Below are positions 1 through 9,971 of a stretch of 64,000 nt of DNA, in pieces. The number at the start of each line of letters is the position of its first letter. Position 1 is the first letter of the stretch. This DNA comes from Pseudomonas lijiangensis (GTDB lineage Bacteria; Pseudomonadota; Gammaproteobacteria; Pseudomonadales; Pseudomonadaceae): positions 5,591,001-5,655,000 of the forward strand of contig NZ_CP076668.1 in the NCBI RefSeq assembly GCF_018968705.1. Direction: 5' to 3'. Position numbers and translations under genes: made by a program. A model generated the notes under the pieces. The model saw only the letters and a program-made list of their open reading frames with translations. It searched no databases and had not been told where the DNA came from.

Positions 1-158
1 GTCAACGTATCGGACAGTAAAGAAGTCTGAGCAGGCAATCACGTGTACAAGCACATTGCCTGTCCCCGTTTCATGTAGTGAACGTTAGCTAACGCTGGCA
101 AACGGCATCCATCCCGTTTACGCTCTCGACTCAGCGCACGGGACGCGCAACTATGTGA

Positions 159-890
159 ATGGATGCCATGCAAGAAAAACGCAACTCATACGAGCACTTC
201 AGTGCCAATGAGGAAGACGCGGCGCATTACGTGCGACGCCACTCATCGAACTTTTCGACGTTCTACCGCAACCTGTTGGCCTTGCTCATATTCATGGCCC
301 TGAGCAGCTACGGCGTACTCTATTACAGCGGTGTCTTGCGGCTGATCGCGAACAATTCCGCCTCGCCCCCGATTCACAAGGTCACGCAGACCACTGCCTC
401 TACCGCGCCCGCTCAAACCTCACAACGCCCTCAACCGCTGGCCGATTGCATAGGCCCGGACAATCTCATCGACGAAGCCGTTGCAACCTGCCGCTTTGGA
501 CAGTTCCCCCGGGCGACCCAAAACCATGAGGCCCAGGGCATGGTGTCCGACAGGTTCATGGCGCAATACATGGCCGACCAGCAAGCGCCACAAGCCGGAC
601 GCGCCAGCGTGGAAAGCGTCGAATGGGCGACTGTGAACCAATGGGATAAAAAGCGCACCTACCGGGCGGTCTGGAGCATTACCGACAACCGCATCGAAGG
701 CAGCAGCGTCTGCACCAACTGGCCCAGAGGCTCGATCGAATACCGCGAATGCCGAAAAGGCGCGAAGGTGTATTTCAGAGAGCAATGCAAAAGCTGGAGC
801 CGGCAATGGGACCGAAGCCATGCCGGCTCAAGCAAGGCTGCGCAGCAACGTTATTGCAGCGCAGGTGAAGGGTTCAATCCGTTGGGGTGA
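159..890 (+). CDS. Hypothetical single-pass membrane protein
   Basis: I do not recognise this 243-residue protein. It has a charged N-terminus of about 37 residues, one hydrophobic segment at about residues 38-58 (NLLALLIFMALSSYGVLYYS), and then a Ser/Thr/Pro/Ala-rich linker. The C-terminal domain, about 150 residues, carries several cysteines (near residues 96, 110, 183, 197, 209 and 233) and is probably periplasmic, where these could form disulfides. The topology suggests an inner-membrane anchored periplasmic protein. An alternative ATG lies three codons downstream at 168. It stands alone, facing the hydrolase gene. Confidence 0.6.
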   Translation: MDAMQEKRNSYEHFSANEEDAAHYVRRHSSNFSTFYRNLLALLIFMALSSYGVLYYSGVLRLIANNSASPPIHKVTQTTASTAPAQTSQRPQPLADCIGPDNLIDEAVATCRFGQFPRATQNHEAQGMVSDRFMAQYMADQQAPQAGRASVESVEWATVNQWDKKRTYRAVWSITDNRIEGSSVCTNWPRGSIEYRECRKGAKVYFREQCKSWSRQWDRSHAGSSKAAQQRYCSAGEGFNPLG

Positions 891-909
891 GCCCTGTTAT
901 TGCGGCGTG

Positions 910-1950
910 TCAGGCTTTCAGCTTTCGTGAAAGGAAATCGCGAATGTACCCGGCAACCTCCGGAGCGTGGGTTTCCAGAGCGAAGTGTCCTGCGTCCAGA
1001 AGATGAACTTCGGCAGTCGGAATATCCTTACGATACGCCTCGGCTCCTGGCGGGATAAAGGCCGGATCATGCTTGCCCCAGACAGCCAGCAATGGCGGCT
1101 GGTGTTTGCGCAAATACTGCTGAAATGCCGGATAGGCTGCCACGTTGCTACGATAGTCGAGTATCAGATCGAGCTGAATCTCTTCCGCGCCCGGCCGCGC
1201 CATGTAAAGGATGTCCAGGTTATAGCCGTCCGGTGACAGTTTTCTCGGATCGGAGCCCGTTCCATATTGCCAGTCACGGATCGTTTCCGGCGATAACGAA
1301 GCACGGCATGCCTCACGATTGGCCGCCGTCGGTTCGCGCCAATAGGATTGCCAAGCCCCCCATTGATCGCTGAAGCCTTCCATGTAGGCATTTCCGTTCT
1401 GACTGATGATGGCCGTGACTTTTTCAGGATTGGCGACGGCAAGACGCAGGCCTGTGGGCGCGCCGTAATCGAAAATGTAGAGGCTGTATTTCTTCAGATC
1501 CAGAGCCTGGGTAAAGCCTTCGATTACCTTGTAGAGGTTTTCAAAGGTGTAATCAAACTGACCGCGCGGTGGTGCTTTGGTGTTACCGAAACCTGGCAGG
1601 TCTGGCGCGATCACGCGGTACTGACTTGCCAGCAACGGCATCAGGTTACGGAACATGTGGCTGGATGTCGGGAAGCCGTGCAACAGCAACAACACCGGCG
1701 CATCCTTGGGGCCGGCTTCGCGATAGAACACCTCGACCTCGCCAACCTTTTGTGTTTTGAACGTAATACGGAAGGCATCATCAACGGGCAAAGCGCTTTT
1801 TCTGGAAGCAGAACCTTGAGCGGTAGCTCCGGCAGCACCTGCCGCCGAAACGACAAGCGCCGAAGCAGCACCCACTGCCGATGCCATGAGGATTTTGCGC
1901 CGGCTGACATCCAGCGTGTCACTGCCCGTCCGGGAGTTGGAATGGTTCAT
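910..1950 (-). CDS. Tat-exported alpha/beta hydrolase (haloalkane dehalogenase/epoxide hydrolase type)
   Basis: This 346-residue alpha/beta hydrolase begins with a twin-arginine signal (SRRKILMASA at residues 16-25, then an Ala-rich hydrophobic stretch), so it is predicted to be exported folded. The oxyanion-region motif HGFP is at residues 91-94. The nucleophile elbow reads IFDYGAP, giving Asp161 in place of Ser, as in haloalkane dehalogenases and epoxide hydrolases. The candidate triad is completed by Asp295 (GKHDPAF) and His322 (DAGHF). The substrate is unknown. It is divergent from a LysR regulator 115 bases away, which probably controls it. A hairpin covers the likely ribosome binding site. 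Confidence 0.85.
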   Translation of the reverse strand: MNHSNSRTGSDTLDVSRRKILMASAVGAASALVVSAAGAAGATAQGSASRKSALPVDDAFRITFKTQKVGEVEVFYREAGPKDAPVLLLLHGFPTSSHMFRNLMPLLASQYRVIAPDLPGFGNTKAPPRGQFDYTFENLYKVIEGFTQALDLKKYSLYIFDYGAPTGLRLAVANPEKVTAIISQNGNAYMEGFSDQWGAWQSYWREPTAANREACRASLSPETIRDWQYGTGSDPRKLSPDGYNLDILYMARPGAEEIQLDLILDYRSNVAAYPAFQQYLRKHQPPLLAVWGKHDPAFIPPGAEAYRKDIPTAEVHLLDAGHFALETHAPEVAGYIRDFLSRKLKA

Positions 1951-1956
1951 GGTTAA

Positions 1957-1980
1957 ACCTCAACAGAATGGAATTGAGGT
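1957..1980 (-). promoter_or_regulatory. Leader hairpin overlapping the SD of the hydrolase gene
   Basis: On the minus strand the words ACCTCAA and TTGAGGT, separated by 10 bases, form a perfect 7-bp hairpin. The 3' arm contains the GAGG that is the best Shine-Dalgarno candidate for the hydrolase start at 1950. This could limit translation. No function has been shown. Confidence 0.4.
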
Positions 1981-2065
1981 CCATACTAGGCATTGCGTAA
2001 TTCGCAGAGAATGACCACGTACGTCAATTCACTGTTGCAGAGACTGCAATACCGACAGGAAACCT

Positions 2066-2968
2066 ATGGACCGAATTCAGGAAATGACCCTTTTCTCCGC
2101 TGTGGCGGAGCAATCCAGCTTCGCCAGCGTGGCTCGCCATTTCGGTCTTTCTACCGCCACGGTGACTCGTGCAATCGCTCAACTGGAAAGCCGCCTGGGA
2201 GTTCTGCTGGTCGTGCGCACAACCCGCAGCCTGCGCCTTACGGAAGCAGGACAGCGTTTTGCGATGGACTGTCGTCGCTTGCTTGCAGACCTTGAGGAGG
2301 CGCAAAGCGCAGCGGCAGGCGTCCACGCCAATCCCAGTGGGCTACTGACGATCACAGCACCACAGATGTTTGGCGCATTGCACGTCACGCCGGTGCTGAC
2401 TCGCTTTCTTGAAAAGCACCCCACCGTAGACATTCGCGCCATCCTGGTGGATAGAGTCGTCCACATGCTGGATGAAGGCATCGACGTAGCCATACGAATC
2501 GGTGCCCTGCCCGATTCATCACTGACGGCTATTCCTGTCGGCAGCTTACGCCGCATGGTTTGTGCATCCACAGCCTATCTATCGGCGCATGGCACCCCGC
2601 AACACCCTGACGATCTGCGGCTGCATTCAACCATTTCAACATCAGCTTCCGAACGCTCAGCCAAATGGGCTTTCCGGGTCGATGGACGCGACCATTCAGT
2701 AGACGTTGCTTCAAGACTTCGCCTGACGTCCTTCAACGCAGCCATCAGCGCAATGATGCAAAACTGGGGGCTGACTCAGGTGTCGTCGTACCAGGTACGT
2801 GAGCACCTGCAGAATGGGAGCATCCAATGCGTGCTGGAAGCCTTTGAAATTGCCCCGGAGCCCGTGCATGTGATCTATCTGGAAGGTCGCCGTGGATCAT
2901 CCAAGGTGCGCGCCTTTGTAGACTTCTGCGTCGAGGCCCTGAGGCGCGATTTAAGCCTTGGCAGTTGA
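2066..2968 (+). CDS. LysR-family transcriptional regulator
   Basis: The 300-residue protein has an N-terminal winged helix-turn-helix (residues about 1-60, with SSFASVARHFGLSTATVTRA and SRLGVLLVVRTTR) followed by the two-lobed LysR effector domain. The length is usual for the family. It is transcribed away from the Tat-exported hydrolase, the classic arrangement of a LysR regulator with its target. The intergenic region holds a small palindrome, TGCAG/CTGCA, at about 2035-2047, which may be part of an operator. The effector cannot be told from sequence. Confidence 0.9.
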   Translation: MDRIQEMTLFSAVAEQSSFASVARHFGLSTATVTRAIAQLESRLGVLLVVRTTRSLRLTEAGQRFAMDCRRLLADLEEAQSAAAGVHANPSGLLTITAPQMFGALHVTPVLTRFLEKHPTVDIRAILVDRVVHMLDEGIDVAIRIGALPDSSLTAIPVGSLRRMVCASTAYLSAHGTPQHPDDLRLHSTISTSASERSAKWAFRVDGRDHSVDVASRLRLTSFNAAISAMMQNWGLTQVSSYQVREHLQNGSIQCVLEAFEIAPEPVHVIYLEGRRGSSKVRAFVDFCVEALRRDLSLGS

Positions 2969-2970
2969 AG

Positions 2971-3029
2971 AGCTTCGCGACTGAAGTCGCTCCTACCCGG
3001 CGCTGCAGGAGCGAATTCATTCGCGAAGG
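2971..3029. repeat. REP-type palindromic element pair
   Basis: Two short palindromic units in opposite orientation, containing GCTTCGCGACTGAAGTCGC and GCAGGAGCGAATTCATTCGC, fill the gap between the LysR gene and the DUF3077 gene. The same cores recur at 9.88, 19.76 and 45.2 kb. Confidence 0.75.
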
Positions 3030-3031
3030 CC

Positions 3032-3238
3032 TCAGGTCACCTCAATCTTGTTTAGCGAACGCTCAACCAGCGCATGAGCCATTTCCACCAGATAGATCAC
3101 CGAATACGCCAGATCACGTTTCTGGCCACTGAGCTGGTCACCGGTTTCATAGGCCGCAGCCGAAGCACTGCGCAAGAGGTCGAAAACCCGCAGGAGGGTT
3201 TCTTCGAGTTTGATGGGTTCGGGGGTTACTTTTAGCAT
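3032..3238 (-). CDS. DUF3077 family small protein
   Basis: A 68-residue protein. The core ETLLRVFDLLRSASAAAYET...GQKRDLAYSVIYLVEMAHALVERSL matches the Pseudomonas-restricted DUF3077 family and is similar to the proteins at 43996-44319 and 52956-53216. The start at 3238 is chosen because GCAGGGAG lies just upstream and because the sequence conserved with the other copies begins at MLKVTPEP. It is preceded by a c4-type antisense RNA (3295-3373) whose loop is complementary to this ribosome binding site. The function of the family is not known. Confidence 0.8.
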   Translation of the reverse strand: MLKVTPEPIKLEETLLRVFDLLRSASAAAYETGDQLSGQKRDLAYSVIYLVEMAHALVERSLNKIEVT

Positions 3239-3294
3239 TTCGATTTCTCCCTGCGCTGAATGGGAGCCAGCTTTTATCGTTCTCACACGACAAA

Positions 3295-3373
3295 GGGTGG
3301 CAACTGTGTACAGGGTGAGAAACCGGTGCAGGGACCCGGCCAGACCGAAGTCTGCCCGTACACAGCCGCCATA
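3295..3373 (-). ncRNA. c4-type antisense RNA, module 1
   Basis: On the minus strand GGCGGCTGTGTACGGG and CCCTGTACACAGTTGCCACC form a long closing stem. Inside are a TTCG-capped hairpin (CAGACTTCGGTCTG) and the recognition arm. This matches the c4 antisense RNA fold of phages P1/P7. The loop word TCCCTGC (plus-strand 3328-3334) is complementary to GCAGGGA over the SD of the next gene (3248-3254). The word TTCTCAC (3315-3321) is complementary to GTGAGAA in the leader (3280-3286). The same GTGTGAGAAC word also occurs upstream at 3426-3435. Confidence 0.88.
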
Positions 3374-3430
3374 GAGCGCGCCGAAAGACGACGAACAATT
3401 GACTGCTCATTACCCAAACAAACGGGTTCT

Positions 3431-3607
3431 CACACCCGATCGCTGATTTGTCAGCGAAGGAACGCAGCCTAGTTCCCGGATTTGGCAGGCACAAGCGGGG
3501 TTGGATTGTCAGGGAAGTTTCACGCAGAAGATACGGACGAGTCTTTCGAAATCGTCACATTTCTTGAGCCAAAAACCCTCGTGGGAGGGAGCTTGCTCGC
3601 GACAGGG
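3431..3607. repeat. Direct repeat, copy A: upstream region of c4 module 1
   Basis: This stretch recurs almost base for base at 3951-4125 (offset 520), with only a few substitutions and a two-base difference in an A-run. It lies upstream of c4 module 1 on the minus strand. It includes the inverted repeat TCGCTGATTTGTCAGCGA, which other c4 modules share in degenerate form, and probably holds the promoter. Confidence 0.85.
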
Positions 3608-3679
3608 CAGTGAAGTCAGCACATATTTCAGCGCCTGAAAAATCGCTTCGCGGCTAAAGCCGCTCCTACACGGTTTGCG
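3581..3679. repeat. Composite REP/BIME, left arm of a 100-bp inverted repeat
   Basis: Two REP units (GGGAGGGAGCTTGCTCGCGA and CGCTTCGCGGCTAAAGCCG) with the spacer between them. The whole block occurs in inverted orientation at 4150-4250 with only scattered differences. Confidence 0.8.
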
Positions 3680-3714
3680 TTGATGTTGTGGGAGCCAATT
3701 CATTCGCGAAGGCT

Positions 3715-3744
3715 TCAGATGGGTTCGGGGGTTGCTTTGAGCAT
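3715..3744 (-). pseudogene. Truncated DUF3077 gene (nine codons left)
   Basis: Downstream of c4 module 2 the reading frame starts MLKATPEPI, like the intact neighbour's MLKVTPEPI, but stops directly afterwards, where a REP element (GAAGCCTTCGCGAATGAATT) begins. The rest of the gene is gone. The leader and the c4 pairing sites are still present. It looks like a deletion or REP insertion after tandem duplication of module 1. Confidence 0.75.
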
Positions 3745-3797
3745 GATGAAACTCCTACACATTCCGGAGCCATCCCTTAACGTTTCCACACGACAAA

Positions 3798-3876
3798 AGG
3801 TGGCAGCTATGAACGGGGTGGAAAACCAGGCTGTAGGCACCCGGCCAGACCGAAGTCTGCCCGCACATAGCCGCCA
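3798..3876 (-). ncRNA. c4-type antisense RNA, module 2
   Basis: Same fold as module 1: GGCGGCTATGTGCGGG pairs with CCCCGTTCATAGCTGCC, with the internal CAGACTTCGGTCTG hairpin. The loop word CCTACA (plus-strand 3832-3837) is complementary to TGTAGG at the leader SD (3754-3759). TTTCCAC is complementary to GTGGAAA (within 3782-3791). Copies of both targets also lie upstream, at about 3928-3935 and 3946-3955. The words differ from those of module 1 although the modules are duplicates, so RNA and targets have changed together. Confidence 0.87.
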
Positions 3877-3950
3877 TAGTGCACTCGCCGATTACATATC
3901 CGGCAAGCAACTTGGTGACGCTTGTGCGCCTACAGAAAAGAACAGGTTTC

Positions 3951-4125
3951 CACACCCGATCGCTGATTTGTCAGCGAAGGAACGCAGCCTAGTTCCCGTA
4001 TTTGGCAGGCACAAGCGGGGCTGGATTGTCAGGGAAGTTTCACGCAGAAGATACGGACGAGTCTTTCGAAATCGTCACATTTCTTGAGCCAAACCCTCAT
4101 GGGAGGGAGCTTGCTCGCGACGGGG
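3951..4125. repeat. Direct repeat, copy B: upstream region of c4 module 2
   Basis: Second copy of 3431-3607. It precedes c4 module 2 on the minus strand and shows that the RNA, its upstream region and the gene were duplicated in tandem. Confidence 0.85.
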
Positions 4126-4149
4126 CAATACAGGTATCCACAGAATCAC

Positions 4150-4250
4150 CGCAAACCGAGTAGGAGTGGCTTTAGCCGCGAAGCGATCTTCGGGCGCTGA
4201 AATGTGTGCTGACTTCACCGGCCCCGTCGCGAGCAAGCTCCCTCCCACGG
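4150..4250. repeat. Composite REP/BIME, right arm of a 100-bp inverted repeat
   Basis: Inverted copy of 3581-3679, ending in the reverse complement of GGGAGGGAGCTTGCTCGCGA. The two arms bracket c4 module 2 and its truncated gene. Confidence 0.8.
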
Positions 4251-4276
4251 AAACTCACTTCACGCCGCAGCCCCAA

Positions 4277-4306
4277 ATAAAAAACCGCCCCGAAGGGCGG
4301 TTTTTT
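4277..4306 (-). terminator. Intrinsic terminator after pckA
   Basis: The stem CCGCCC/GGGCGG with loop CTTCGG or its complement is flanked by A-run and T-run, and ends 17 bases beyond the pckA stop codon. The symmetric flanks could let it work in both directions. Confidence 0.9.
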
Positions 4307-4322
4307 GTGCAACTGACCCGAA

Positions 4323-5954
<1,632 letters not shown>

Positions 5955-6046
5955 TTATGCCAGAAAAGCCCAAAAATGGTAGGACCCTCCTGTCAGAACC
6001 GCATTACAACCGCCCACACGATGTTCTGAGACAGTTTCTCTGGCGA

Positions 6047-6949
6047 TTAGTGGCGCGTGTCAGATGGAGAATCGACACCACCGCCAGCAAACAGCTGGGC
6101 GACGTCAGCGGCATCGAACAAATAGCGCTCATTGCAGAACTGGCAGTCGATCTCGATCGCGCCGGCATGCTCCTGAACCAGTTGCTGTGCATCCTCCAGA
6201 CCCAGGCTGACCAGCGCATTGGCAGAACGCTCACGCGAGCAACTGCAACGGAAGCAGATCGGCTGGATATCGAACAGGCGAACCGGGTCTTCGTGGTACA
6301 GGCGATGCAGGATGGTCTGGTTGTCCAGGCCCAGCAATTCCTCGGCCGACAGGGTGCTGGCCAGGGTGATGACATGTTCCCAGCTGGCGTCGCGCTCTTC
6401 GGGGTCGGTGATCTGTGCCACGGGAAGCTGTTGCAACAATAGACCACGGGCGCGATGTCCGTCGGCCTTGAGCCAGAAGCGGGTACCAAGCTGCTCGGAC
6501 ATCACGAAGTAGCTGGAGAGGCTTTCCGAGAGGTCGACGCCGTCCAGAGCCACGATGCCCTGATAACGCTTGCCCTTCTTGGGGTCCACGGTCAGGGTCA
6601 ACGAACCTTCCGGCATCAGGTCTTGCAGGCCGGCACCCGGAGCGATCAGGGATTCGTCATAACGGGCAATGCCGCGCAATTCCCGCTCGCTGGAGCACTC
6701 GACCATCAGCAGCGGCACAGCGCCGCTGGAGCGCGCCTGCAGAATCAGCAAGCCGTCGAATTTCAGTGTCCCCACCAGCAAGGCAGCAGCGGCCATCAGC
6801 TCGCCGAGCAGTTGCGCGACCGGCTCCGGGTAGGGGTGCTTGGCAAGCACTTCGGCGTAACTGCGCTCCAGCGCGACCAGTTCTCCACGAACGTCGCTTT
6901 CGTCAAAGATGAAGCGCTGGGTGAAGTCGATGTCCGGTAAATCATGCAT
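6047..6949 (-). CDS. hslO: Hsp33 redox-regulated chaperone
   Basis: A 300-residue holdase, cytosolic and activated by oxidation. The C-terminal zinc-redox switch is present as CSC (in CFRCSCSRE) and CQFC about 30 residues later. The start at 6949 gives [15 protein letters not shown], which matches the usual Hsp33 N-terminus and length. The 20 extra upstream codons that are open do not look like the family. It lies just downstream of hslR on the same strand, an order common in proteobacteria, so both heat-shock genes are probably transcribed together. Confidence 0.95.
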   Translation of the reverse strand: MHDLPDIDFTQRFIFDESDVRGELVALERSYAEVLAKHPYPEPVAQLLGELMAAAALLVGTLKFDGLLILQARSSGAVPLLMVECSSERELRGIARYDESLIAPGAGLQDLMPEGSLTLTVDPKKGKRYQGIVALDGVDLSESLSSYFVMSEQLGTRFWLKADGHRARGLLLQQLPVAQITDPEERDASWEHVITLASTLSAEELLGLDNQTILHRLYHEDPVRLFDIQPICFRCSCSRERSANALVSLGLEDAQQLVQEHAGAIEIDCQFCNERYLFDAADVAQLFAGGGVDSPSDTRH

Positions 6950-7097
6950 AAGAAGAAGGTATCTGAAGGAATGACAATTGATGGCAGTGTCAGGCATCCA
7001 TGGATGCACTCTGCCATACCGTTGCTGGGCATTTTATGGGCTACGGAGCGCTCTTCCAAGCCGGATGGCGATTCGTGCTGATTACTGGCGCACAGTT

Positions 7098-7508
7098 TCA
7101 GTCGCCGTGATTGCTGCCGTGAAACTCGAAAAGCTGGCGACGCTGCTTCTTGGTCGGTCGCCCGTCGGTGGTCACGCTCAGGTTGCCCGCCTTGCGTTGT
7201 GCGGCTGCGTGTTCGCGTTTTGCGATGCTGTCGGGTGTTTCGCGATACAGGGTTTGCGCCTCGGGCGCGCCGCGCCGCACGATGGACAACGCCTCAACCA
7301 CGACCGTGCGCTCATCGAAACCGGTGCGTACCAGAATCTCGTCACCGATATGAGGCTCCTTGCCCGGCTTGCAACGCTCGCCACGGCAATGCACCTTGCC
7401 GCTTTCTATAGCAGCCTTTGCCAGCGCCCGGGTCTTGAAGAAACGCGCCGCCCACAGCCATTTGTCCAGACGAACCTTGTCATCGTCTTCTTCAGTCTTT
7501 TTTGCCAT
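7098..7508 (-). CDS. hslR: S4-domain RNA-binding heat shock protein (Hsp15)
   Basis: A 136-residue protein with an S4 RNA-binding domain at about residues 12-70 (VRLDKWLWAARFFKTRALA, ESGKVHCRGERCKPG) and a basic C-terminal tail. Hsp15 binds stalled 50S subunits that carry nascent peptidyl-tRNA and helps to recycle them. It precedes hslO by about 150 bases and is divergent from rimA. Confidence 0.92.
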   Translation of the reverse strand: MAKKTEEDDDKVRLDKWLWAARFFKTRALAKAAIESGKVHCRGERCKPGKEPHIGDEILVRTGFDERTVVVEALSIVRRGAPEAQTLYRETPDSIAKREHAAAQRKAGNLSVTTDGRPTKKQRRQLFEFHGSNHGD

Positions 7509-7684
7509 GTGAATTCCTCACTCGTGAAACAGTCAGAACTATCGGGTTCAGTATAGAAAGTGACTGCATGCAGTCGCCGGTCTACGTACACTCCCTGCGC
7601 CCTGTCGAACATGAAGCAATCAATCCTTGCGTGTCAAAGCCGGTCAGTGCGAATTTATTCCCAACCTCAGCATGGAAGAGCGAC

Positions 7685-8467
7685 ATGACAGAGTTCCCGA
7701 CCTCATTGACCGCACCCCGAAAGGGCTGTGAAGGCTGCACCGGCAGCCCGGAACTGGACTTCTCGTTCGAGTTTGCCTACCAGCCGATCGTGGACCTGCG
7801 CGACCAGTCGGTATTTGCGCATGAAGCACTGGTCAGAGGCCCCAATGGCGAGGGTGCCTATTCGGTCCTCGACAAGGTCACGGACACCAACCGCTACCGC
7901 TTCGATCAGGGCTGTCGCACCAAGGCCATCGCGGGCGCGGCCCAACTGGGAATGACCGAGCGTTTATCGATCAACTTCCTGCCCAATGCCGTGTACCGTC
8001 CCGAGCTGTGCATCCGCACCACCCTGGAAGCCGCACGCCAGCACAACTTCCCGCTTGAGAACCTCATATTCGAAACGCTGGAAACCGAGCATGTAAATAA
8101 CGATGGCCATTTGAGTAATATTTTGCGCGAATATCGCGAATTCGGTTTCATGACCGCCATCGACGATTTCGGCGCCGGCCATGCCGGGCTGACGCTTCTG
8201 GCGAATTTCCAGCCCGACCTGATAAAACTCGACATGGATTTGATTCGCAACGTCCACCGTGATCGGGCGCGTCAGGCTATCGTTCGTGGTGTTGTCACAA
8301 TGTGTGCGGAGTTGGGCGTTACAGTGATCGCCGAAGGCATCGAACACGCCGAAGAACGGGACTTCCTCGCTGACTGCGGAATTTTCCTGATGCAAGGCTA
8401 CTGGTTCGCCAAGCCTGCGTTCAAAGCACTGGCCCAGGTTGATCCTGGTGTCTGGAAGACGTCTTGA
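7685..8467 (+). CDS. rimA: EAL-domain c-di-GMP phosphodiesterase of the rimABK operon
   Basis: A 260-residue EAL-only protein. The signature EALVRG, the Asn in SINFLP, Glu in IFETLE, the DDFGAGH metal site, the Lys in LIKLDMDL, EGIE and QGYWFAKP are all present, so catalysis of c-di-GMP hydrolysis is expected. The start at 7685 is chosen for its SD (GGAAGAG) and because upstream in-frame sequence is not EAL-like. In P. fluorescens the equivalent RimA acts with RimB and RimK to link c-di-GMP to glutamation of ribosomal protein S6. The gene order here is the same. Confidence 0.9.
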   Translation: MTEFPTSLTAPRKGCEGCTGSPELDFSFEFAYQPIVDLRDQSVFAHEALVRGPNGEGAYSVLDKVTDTNRYRFDQGCRTKAIAGAAQLGMTERLSINFLPNAVYRPELCIRTTLEAARQHNFPLENLIFETLETEHVNNDGHLSNILREYREFGFMTAIDDFGAGHAGLTLLANFQPDLIKLDMDLIRNVHRDRARQAIVRGVVTMCAELGVTVIAEGIEHAEERDFLADCGIFLMQGYWFAKPAFKALAQVDPGVWKTS

Positions 8468-8483
8468 ATCATATGGAATCGCA

Positions 8484-8960
8484 TTGAAGACATTCGATCA
8501 TCTGACAGTTGTCGGCCTGCGTGAGTGGGTGGCGCTACCCGATCTGGGAGTAGCGGGCCTGCGAGCAAAAATCGATACCGGTGCAAGCACTTCAAGTCTG
8601 CATGCCACCGAGATCGAACCTTTTGAACGCGACGGCCAGAAATGGGTTCGTTTCAATGCTCATCTGGGCACCGTGGTGCAGTTGCGTCATCGCCGATGCG
8701 AGGCCCAACTGGTCGCCATGAAAACGATCAAAAGCTCCAATGGCCAGGCGCAGGTTCGCTATGTGATCCGCACCACGCTGGCCCTGGGTGATCGCGTCTG
8801 GCCAGTGGAATTCACCCTGGCCTGCCGCAAGTCGATGCGCTATCGACTGCTATTGGGTTCAAACGCCTTGATCGACGGCCAGCTGGTGGTCAATCCGGGC
8901 ATTACTTACGTTCAAGAAAAGCCGGTGTTCCCGGCCTCTACTTCCTCAGGTGCTGCATGA
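8484..8960 (+). CDS. rimB: RimB-type retropepsin-like protease
   Basis: A 158-residue protein of the RimK-associated family often annotated as an ATP-dependent zinc protease. It carries the aspartic-protease-like [14 protein letters not shown] motif near residue 30 and [10 protein letters not shown] near the C-terminus. The likely start is TTG at 8484 ([15 protein letters not shown]), where family similarity begins. An in-frame upstream start at 8439 overlaps rimA and is less convincing. Its stop overlaps the rimK start by four bases (ATGA), pointing to translational coupling. Confidence 0.85.
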   Translation: MKTFDHLTVVGLREWVALPDLGVAGLRAKIDTGASTSSLHATEIEPFERDGQKWVRFNAHLGTVVQLRHRRCEAQLVAMKTIKSSNGQAQVRYVIRTTLALGDRVWPVEFTLACRKSMRYRLLLGSNALIDGQLVVNPGITYVQEKPVFPASTSSGAA

Positions 8961-9862
8961 AGATCGCTGTGCTTTCGCGTAATCCGCGTCTGTATTCCAC
9001 CCGTCGTCTGGTCGAAGCTGGTATCGAGCGTGGCCACGAGATGGTGGTGATCGACACCCTGCGCGCCTATATGAACATCGCCAGCCACAAGCCGCAGATC
9101 CACTATCGCGGCAAGCCGCTGGAAGGCTTCGATGCGGTCATCCCGCGCATCGGCGCTTCGGTAACGTTCTATGGCTGCGCGGTGTTGCGCCAGTTCGAAA
9201 TGATGGGCGTGTTCCCGCTCAATGAGTCGGTGGCCATTGCCCGCTCCCGGGACAAGCTGCGCTCGCTGCAATTGCTGTCGCGCCGTGGCATCGGCCTGCC
9301 GGTTACCGGTTTTGCCCACTCGCCGGACGATATTCCCGACCTGATCCAGATGGTCAACGGCGCACCGCTGGTCATCAAGGTACTCGAAGGCACCCAGGGG
9401 ATCGGCGTCGTGCTGTGTGAAACAGCCACAGCCGCCGAGTCGGTGATCGAGGCGTTCATGGGCCTCAAGCAGGACATCATGGTTCAGGAGTACATAAAGG
9501 AAGCGGGTGGCGCGGATATCCGCTGCTTCGTGGTCGGCGACAAGGTCATCGCTTCGATGAAGCGTCAGGCCAAGCCGGGGGAGTTCCGTTCCAACCTGCA
9601 CCGTGGCGGCAGCGCCAGCCTGATCAAGATCACCCCGCAGGAACGCATGACCGCCCTTCGCGCCGCCAAGGTCATGGGCCTGAGTGTCGCGGGCGTGGAC
9701 ATCCTGCGCTCCAACCATGGTCCGCTGGTGATGGAAGTGAACTCGTCGCCGGGGCTGGAAGGTATCGAAGTGACGACCAGCAAGGACGTGGCCGGCATGA
9801 TCATCGAGTATCTGGAGAAGAACAGCGGGCCGCACATGACGCGGACCAAGGGGAAAGGGTAA
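8957..9862 (+). CDS. rimK: Ribosomal protein S6 glutamate ligase
   Basis: A 301-residue ATP-grasp enzyme that adds glutamate residues to the C-terminus of ribosomal protein S6. Diagnostic stretches are [19 protein letters not shown], the ATP-grasp loop [29 protein letters not shown], and the metal-binding [14 protein letters not shown] near residue 260. Length is usual. It is the last gene of rimABK, followed by a REP element and a terminator shared with secB. Confidence 0.96.
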   Translation: MKIAVLSRNPRLYSTRRLVEAGIERGHEMVVIDTLRAYMNIASHKPQIHYRGKPLEGFDAVIPRIGASVTFYGCAVLRQFEMMGVFPLNESVAIARSRDKLRSLQLLSRRGIGLPVTGFAHSPDDIPDLIQMVNGAPLVIKVLEGTQGIGVVLCETATAAESVIEAFMGLKQDIMVQEYIKEAGGADIRCFVVGDKVIASMKRQAKPGEFRSNLHRGGSASLIKITPQERMTALRAAKVMGLSVAGVDILRSNHGPLVMEVNSSPGLEGIEVTTSKDVAGMIIEYLEKNSGPHMTRTKGKG

Positions 9863-9874
9863 CTAACCAACGCT

Positions 9875-9914
9875 GTAGGAGCGAATTCATTCGCGAATAA
9901 ATTCGCTCCCACAA
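9875..9914. repeat. REP-type palindrome
   Basis: GTAGGAGCGAATTCATTCGC followed by GAATAAATTCGCTCCCAC forms a palindrome downstream of rimK, of the same family as those at 2.97, 19.76 and 45.2 kb. Confidence 0.75.
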
Positions 9915-9938
9915 AGTTGAATTGAATGAATTTTGCCC

Positions 9939-9968
9939 AAAAAAAAGCGCCTCTCGAGGCGCTTTTTT
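9939..9968. terminator. Bidirectional intrinsic terminator between rimK and secB
   Basis: AAGCGCCTC/GAGGCGCTT stem with an A-run on the left and a T-run on the right, placed between the convergent rimK and secB genes so that it can serve both. Confidence 0.9.
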
Positions 9969-9971
9969 CGT

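Noticed and set aside
1..30. Possible tail of an upstream gene (VNVSDSKEV then stop)
   Set aside because: Only ten codons are visible at the window edge; any frame has a fair chance of this. Not enough to call a gene.
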